The notes beneath the pieces were generated by a model. The model was not told the DNA's origin and did not search any database. It worked only from the letters and a program-made list of their open reading frames with translations. Both the position numbers and the translations under genes were made by a program. Positions 4,109 to 6,516 of a DNA stretch of 6,516 nt are shown piece after piece. Source of the DNA: CAZBZG01 sp964496245 (GTDB lineage: Bacteria > Planctomycetota > SZUA-567). The stretch's first letter is position 1, and every line of letters starts with the position of its first letter. Location: the NCBI GenBank assembly GCA_964496245.1, contig CAZBZG010000267.1, forward strand, positions 1 to 6,516, written 5' to 3'.

Positions 4109-6516
4109 ACCCGGCTGGCGAAACGATCGAGCGCTTCTGGCAGTTCTCTTTGGTCGGGTGGCCGTTTTGGATGGTCGCGCTGCTGGCGGGCCTGGCGGTC
4201 TGGGGCGTGGTCCGGCTGGGCCGATCGGAGCTCCAGCCCAGACCGCGCCACGTGCGGAAGGGGCTTCTGTTGCTGCGCGGTGCAGCGGTGGGATTCTTCG
4301 TGCTGCTCTTCCTGGAGCCCACCCTCAGCCGCCGGCGCGTGCGCGAGACGCTCCCGCGCGTGGCCGTGCTCGTGGATACTTCGAGCTCCATGGCTGCCTG
4401 CGACAGGACCATGTCCGGCTTCCGCCGGCTGAACGAGGCCATCGCGTTGGGATTGGTGCCGCCGGAGGTGCGCGACACGTCCTTCCGCCGGGCGGGCGAA
4501 GCGCTGGACGATCTGTTGCCCGAACTCGGGACGATCGCCAACGCCCTGGCGCATTCGCGTCTGGGCACGGCCGAGCGCGAAGCAGCCGAACGCGTTCGCG
4601 AACAAGCCCTGTGCCTCGTGCGTGCGCGTGTGCGCGCATGCGAAGCGATCGCGCCCCGCCTCGCGGGGCAGCCCGAGATCGGACAGCGCTTCCGGTCGGT
4701 CCTGGCCGTGCTCCGGCAGGCGCGCGCCGTGCTGGACGAAGACGCATCGCTGCCGGAGGAAGAGGGGCGACCGGTACCGTCCCCTGCGCCCGAGGCCGTG
4801 CCCCAGTCGCTTCGGAGCCTGCGGCAGGAGGCCAAGCTCCTCATCGGATACTGCCGCGAAGCGCAGAAGGCGGCGGACGCCGCGCTGGTCGGCGCCGTGG
4901 AAGCGGATTCGGCTGTGGGCAGGGGGCTGGCCGCCTTCGACCGGCTCAGTCGTCTCGAACGCGTCGAGCGTCTCGTGTCGCGCAGGCTCAAGCCGCTGTT
5001 TGCCGGTCGAGCGCGGCCTGTCTTTCTGACGCTCTCCCAGGATCTGGCGCCGTTCCGGCTCCCGTCGAAAGATGCGGACCTGCGGACAGACGGCGCAGGG
5101 GAGGAGGCGCACACGGCCTTTCTCCAGGAGACCGACTTTGGCGCGCCCTTGACCGCGCTTGCGCGCAGCACGGGCGAGGAGCAGCTCGGGGCTGTGCTGC
5201 TCCTCTCGGACGGCCGGCAGACAGCGGGCGGGGATCCCATGCCGGCTGTGCGGGCCCTGCGCGCCCGCGGGGTGCGCCTCGGCGGCATCTGGGTGGGCGA
5301 CCCCGACGTGCCCCGCGACGCGTCCGTGGGCGGAATCCGCGGCAACAGCGAGGTCTTTCGCGGGGAGACCGTGCGACTGGACGTGCGCTTCCGCATCACC
5401 GGCTTCGAAGGCGTGCCCTGGAATCTGATCCTGACCTGCGACGGCAGGGAACGCGACAGGCGTATCGTGCAGGGCAGCGGTTCCTGGCAGGTCGAGCGCT
5501 TTGCGTTCCCGGCCGCAGAACCGGGATTGCTTCAGATCCAAGCCCGTCTGGAGCGTCGGGAGGAAGCGTCGGACGAGAAGCAGGCGCGCGCCCGCGCGGG
5601 GCTGGTGCGCGAGGTGTGGTCGGGCATCGACGGGTACGACGTGGCCGACCTGACCGGCAGTCCGCGTTTTCAGGAACCGCCCGACCGGACGAGCCGGTTG
5701 ACGCGCTTCGCTTCGCCCCGGGACGCGGGCGCGCGTTATGGCGCGCGCATCCGGGGGTACGTGGTGCCGCCCCAGAGTGGGCCTTACACCTTCTGGATCG
5801 CAGCGGACGACAAGGCCGAGCTCTGGTTGAGCACGTCCGCCAGCCCCAAGCAGCGGACCCTGATCGCGAACGTGGCGTCGTGGACCCGGCCGCAGGGGTG
5901 GGACAAGGACCAGACGCAGCAGTCCAAGCCGATCCCCCTGCGCGCGGGCCAGCGCTATTATGTGGAGGTCCTCCACAAGGAGAGCGTGGGCGGCGACCAC
6001 GCGGCCGTGGGCTGGAAGCTGCCGAACGGCCAGGTGGAGCGGCCCATCCCGGCCTCGCGGCTGCTCATGTACGAAAACGGACGCGCGCTGCGGGCCCTCG
6101 CCTCGCCGTCCGAGCTGGAAGAGGCCACCCGCGACAACAACCAGGCGGATCTCATGGTTTCGGTGAACGAGGATCCCTTGCGCGTGCTGCTCGTGGATGC
6201 CTTCCCCCGTTGGGAGAGCCGTTATCTCATGACGCTGCTCGAGCGGGATCGCCGGGTCGAACTGGTGCGGCGTTTCCGCTCGGTACGCCTGCCCCGGGGA
6301 GAGCCCGCGTTGCTCCCGGCGAGCCAGGAGGCGCTGGACGCGTTCGACATGGTGGTCTTCGGCGATCTGCGGCCCAAGGAGCTCGCGCCCGAAGATCAGC
6401 AGCGGCTGGTGGAGTTCGTGGCGCGGCGGGGCGGATTCCTCGTGCTCCTGTCCGGGCCCCGCGGGATGCCGGCCAACTACAGTCTGGGCGGACTGGCCGA
6501 TCTTTTGCCCGTCAAG
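4105..6516 (+). CDS. large membrane vWA protein with helical insert, PA14 and GATase-like domain (3' end missing)
   Basis: An open frame of 804 codons from ATG 4105 to the window edge with no stop; I checked every codon. Membrane helices lie at about residues 16-36 and 54-70, with a basic loop between. A vWA domain starts at about 85 with MIDAS D91-x-S93-x-S95. Its probable threonine is only at T350 and its aspartate at D369 (LLLSDG), because a helical region of about 190 residues (about 107-300, split by an acidic/proline-rich linker at 210-235) interrupts the fold. A beta-sandwich follows at about 402-495. A PA14 domain lies at 504-655, with the family-like VWSGIDGYDVADLTGSP, IRGYVVPPQSGPYTFWIAAD, ELWLS and RYYVEVLHKE. 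From 693 (LRVLLVD, VVFGDL) a GATase-like fold begins, without cysteine at the visible strand turn. The start overlaps the upstream stop by ATGA. Topology suggests a periplasmic body. PA14 domains often bind carbohydrate, but the ligand here is unknown. A C-terminal membrane helix, as in the upstream protein, is expected beyond the edge. Confidence 0.92.
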   Translation, partial: MNPAGETIERFWQFSLVGWPFWMVALLAGLAVWGVVRLGRSELQPRPRHVRKGLLLLRGAAVGFFVLLFLEPTLSRRRVRETLPRVAVLVDTSSSMAACDRTMSGFRRLNEAIALGLVPPEVRDTSFRRAGEALDDLLPELGTIANALAHSRLGTAEREAAERVREQALCLVRARVRACEAIAPRLAGQPEIGQRFRSVLAVLRQARAVLDEDASLPEEEGRPVPSPAPEAVPQSLRSLRQEAKLLIGYCREAQKAADAALVGAVEADSAVGRGLAAFDRLSRLERVERLVSRRLKPLFAGRARPVFLTLSQDLAPFRLPSKDADLRTDGAGEEAHTAFLQETDFGAPLTALARSTGEEQLGAVLLLSDGRQTAGGDPMPAVRALRARGVRLGGIWVGDPDVPRDASVGGIRGNSEVFRGETVRLDVRFRITGFEGVPWNLILTCDGRERDRRIVQGSGSWQVERFAFPAAEPGLLQIQARLERREEASDEKQARARAGLVREVWSGIDGYDVADLTGSPRFQEPPDRTSRLTRFASPRDAGARYGARIRGYVVPPQSGPYTFWIAADDKAELWLSTSASPKQRTLIANVASWTRPQGWDKDQTQQSKPIPLRAGQRYYVEVLHKESVGGDHAAVGWKLPNGQVERPIPASRLLMYENGRALRALASPSELEEATRDNNQADLMVSVNEDPLRVLLVDAFPRWESRYLMTLLERDRRVELVRRFRSVRLPRGEPALLPASQEALDAFDMVVFGDLRPKELAPEDQQRLVEFVARRGGFLVLLSGPRGMPANYSLGGLADLLPVK

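Noticed and set aside
4653..4669. 7-bp inverted repeat GCCCCGC/GCGGGGC
   Set aside because: It lies within the helical insert of the large gene, in frame and without coding disturbance. Such repeats are expected in GC-rich coding DNA.
5729..5746. GCGCGC inverted repeat around GTTATG
   Set aside because: It is inside the PA14 coding region and is made of common Gly/Ala/Arg codons; no sign of a separate function.
4027..6000. Minus-strand open frame of 657 codons
   Set aside because: It lies antisense to the large vWA/PA14 gene, whose + frame shows clear domain motifs. The minus-strand translation is rich in Arg, Ala, His, Pro and Gly without recognisable motifs, as expected for a shadow of GC-rich codons.
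1..6516. CRISPR array, tRNA, rRNA, insertion sequence or phage element
   Set aside because: No direct-repeat array, cloverleaf, transposase motif or terminal repeats were seen. Apart from the gaps at 778-870 and 1771-1888 the window is fully coding.

Overview
The window is GC-rich, and all its genes read left to right on the + strand. It holds part of one operon-like cluster: the 3' part of a MoxR-family AAA+ ATPase gene, a complete DUF58/vWA gene, a complete BatA-like membrane vWA gene, and the first 804 codons of a very large membrane vWA gene that runs off the right edge. The order MoxR, DUF58, BatA-like vWA, large vWA protein is the aerotolerance (Bat)/MoxR-vWA layout found in many bacteria. 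The long fusions of vWA with a class I glutamine-amidotransferase-like (GATase-like) fold, one of them carrying a PA14 domain, are typical of the Planctomycetota-Verrucomicrobiota-Kiritimatiellota group. That placement is an inference from architecture and base composition; no rRNA or other marker gene is present.

Layout: 1-777 MoxR (5' end missing, including Walker A). 778-870 is a gap holding two RNA hairpins, one with a UUCG tetraloop. 871-1770 is DUF58. 1771-1888 is a gap with an 11-bp perfect inverted repeat and a run of further small hairpins. 1889-4108 is the BatA-like protein (739 aa). 4105-6516 is the large vWA/PA14/GATase-like protein, which overlaps its neighbour by ATGA and has no stop in the window.

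How the parts may work together (inference): MoxR ATPases are thought to act as chaperones on vWA partners that bind metal through a MIDAS site. Here one ATPase is followed by three consecutive vWA proteins, all with intact-looking MIDAS residues. DUF58 has no membrane segment and should be cytosolic. The two large proteins have two N-terminal membrane helices, and the positive-inside rule puts their vWA, beta-sandwich, PA14 and GATase-like parts in the periplasm.

The most unusual points are a roughly 190-residue helical insertion that splits the vWA domain of the last protein, the PA14 domain in the same protein, a matching non-catalytic GATase-like domain in both membrane proteins, and structured RNA in both intergenic gaps while the third junction is tightly coupled. 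Long open frames on the minus strand (for example 4027-6000 and 1586-3052) are best explained as shadows of GC-rich coding sequence.
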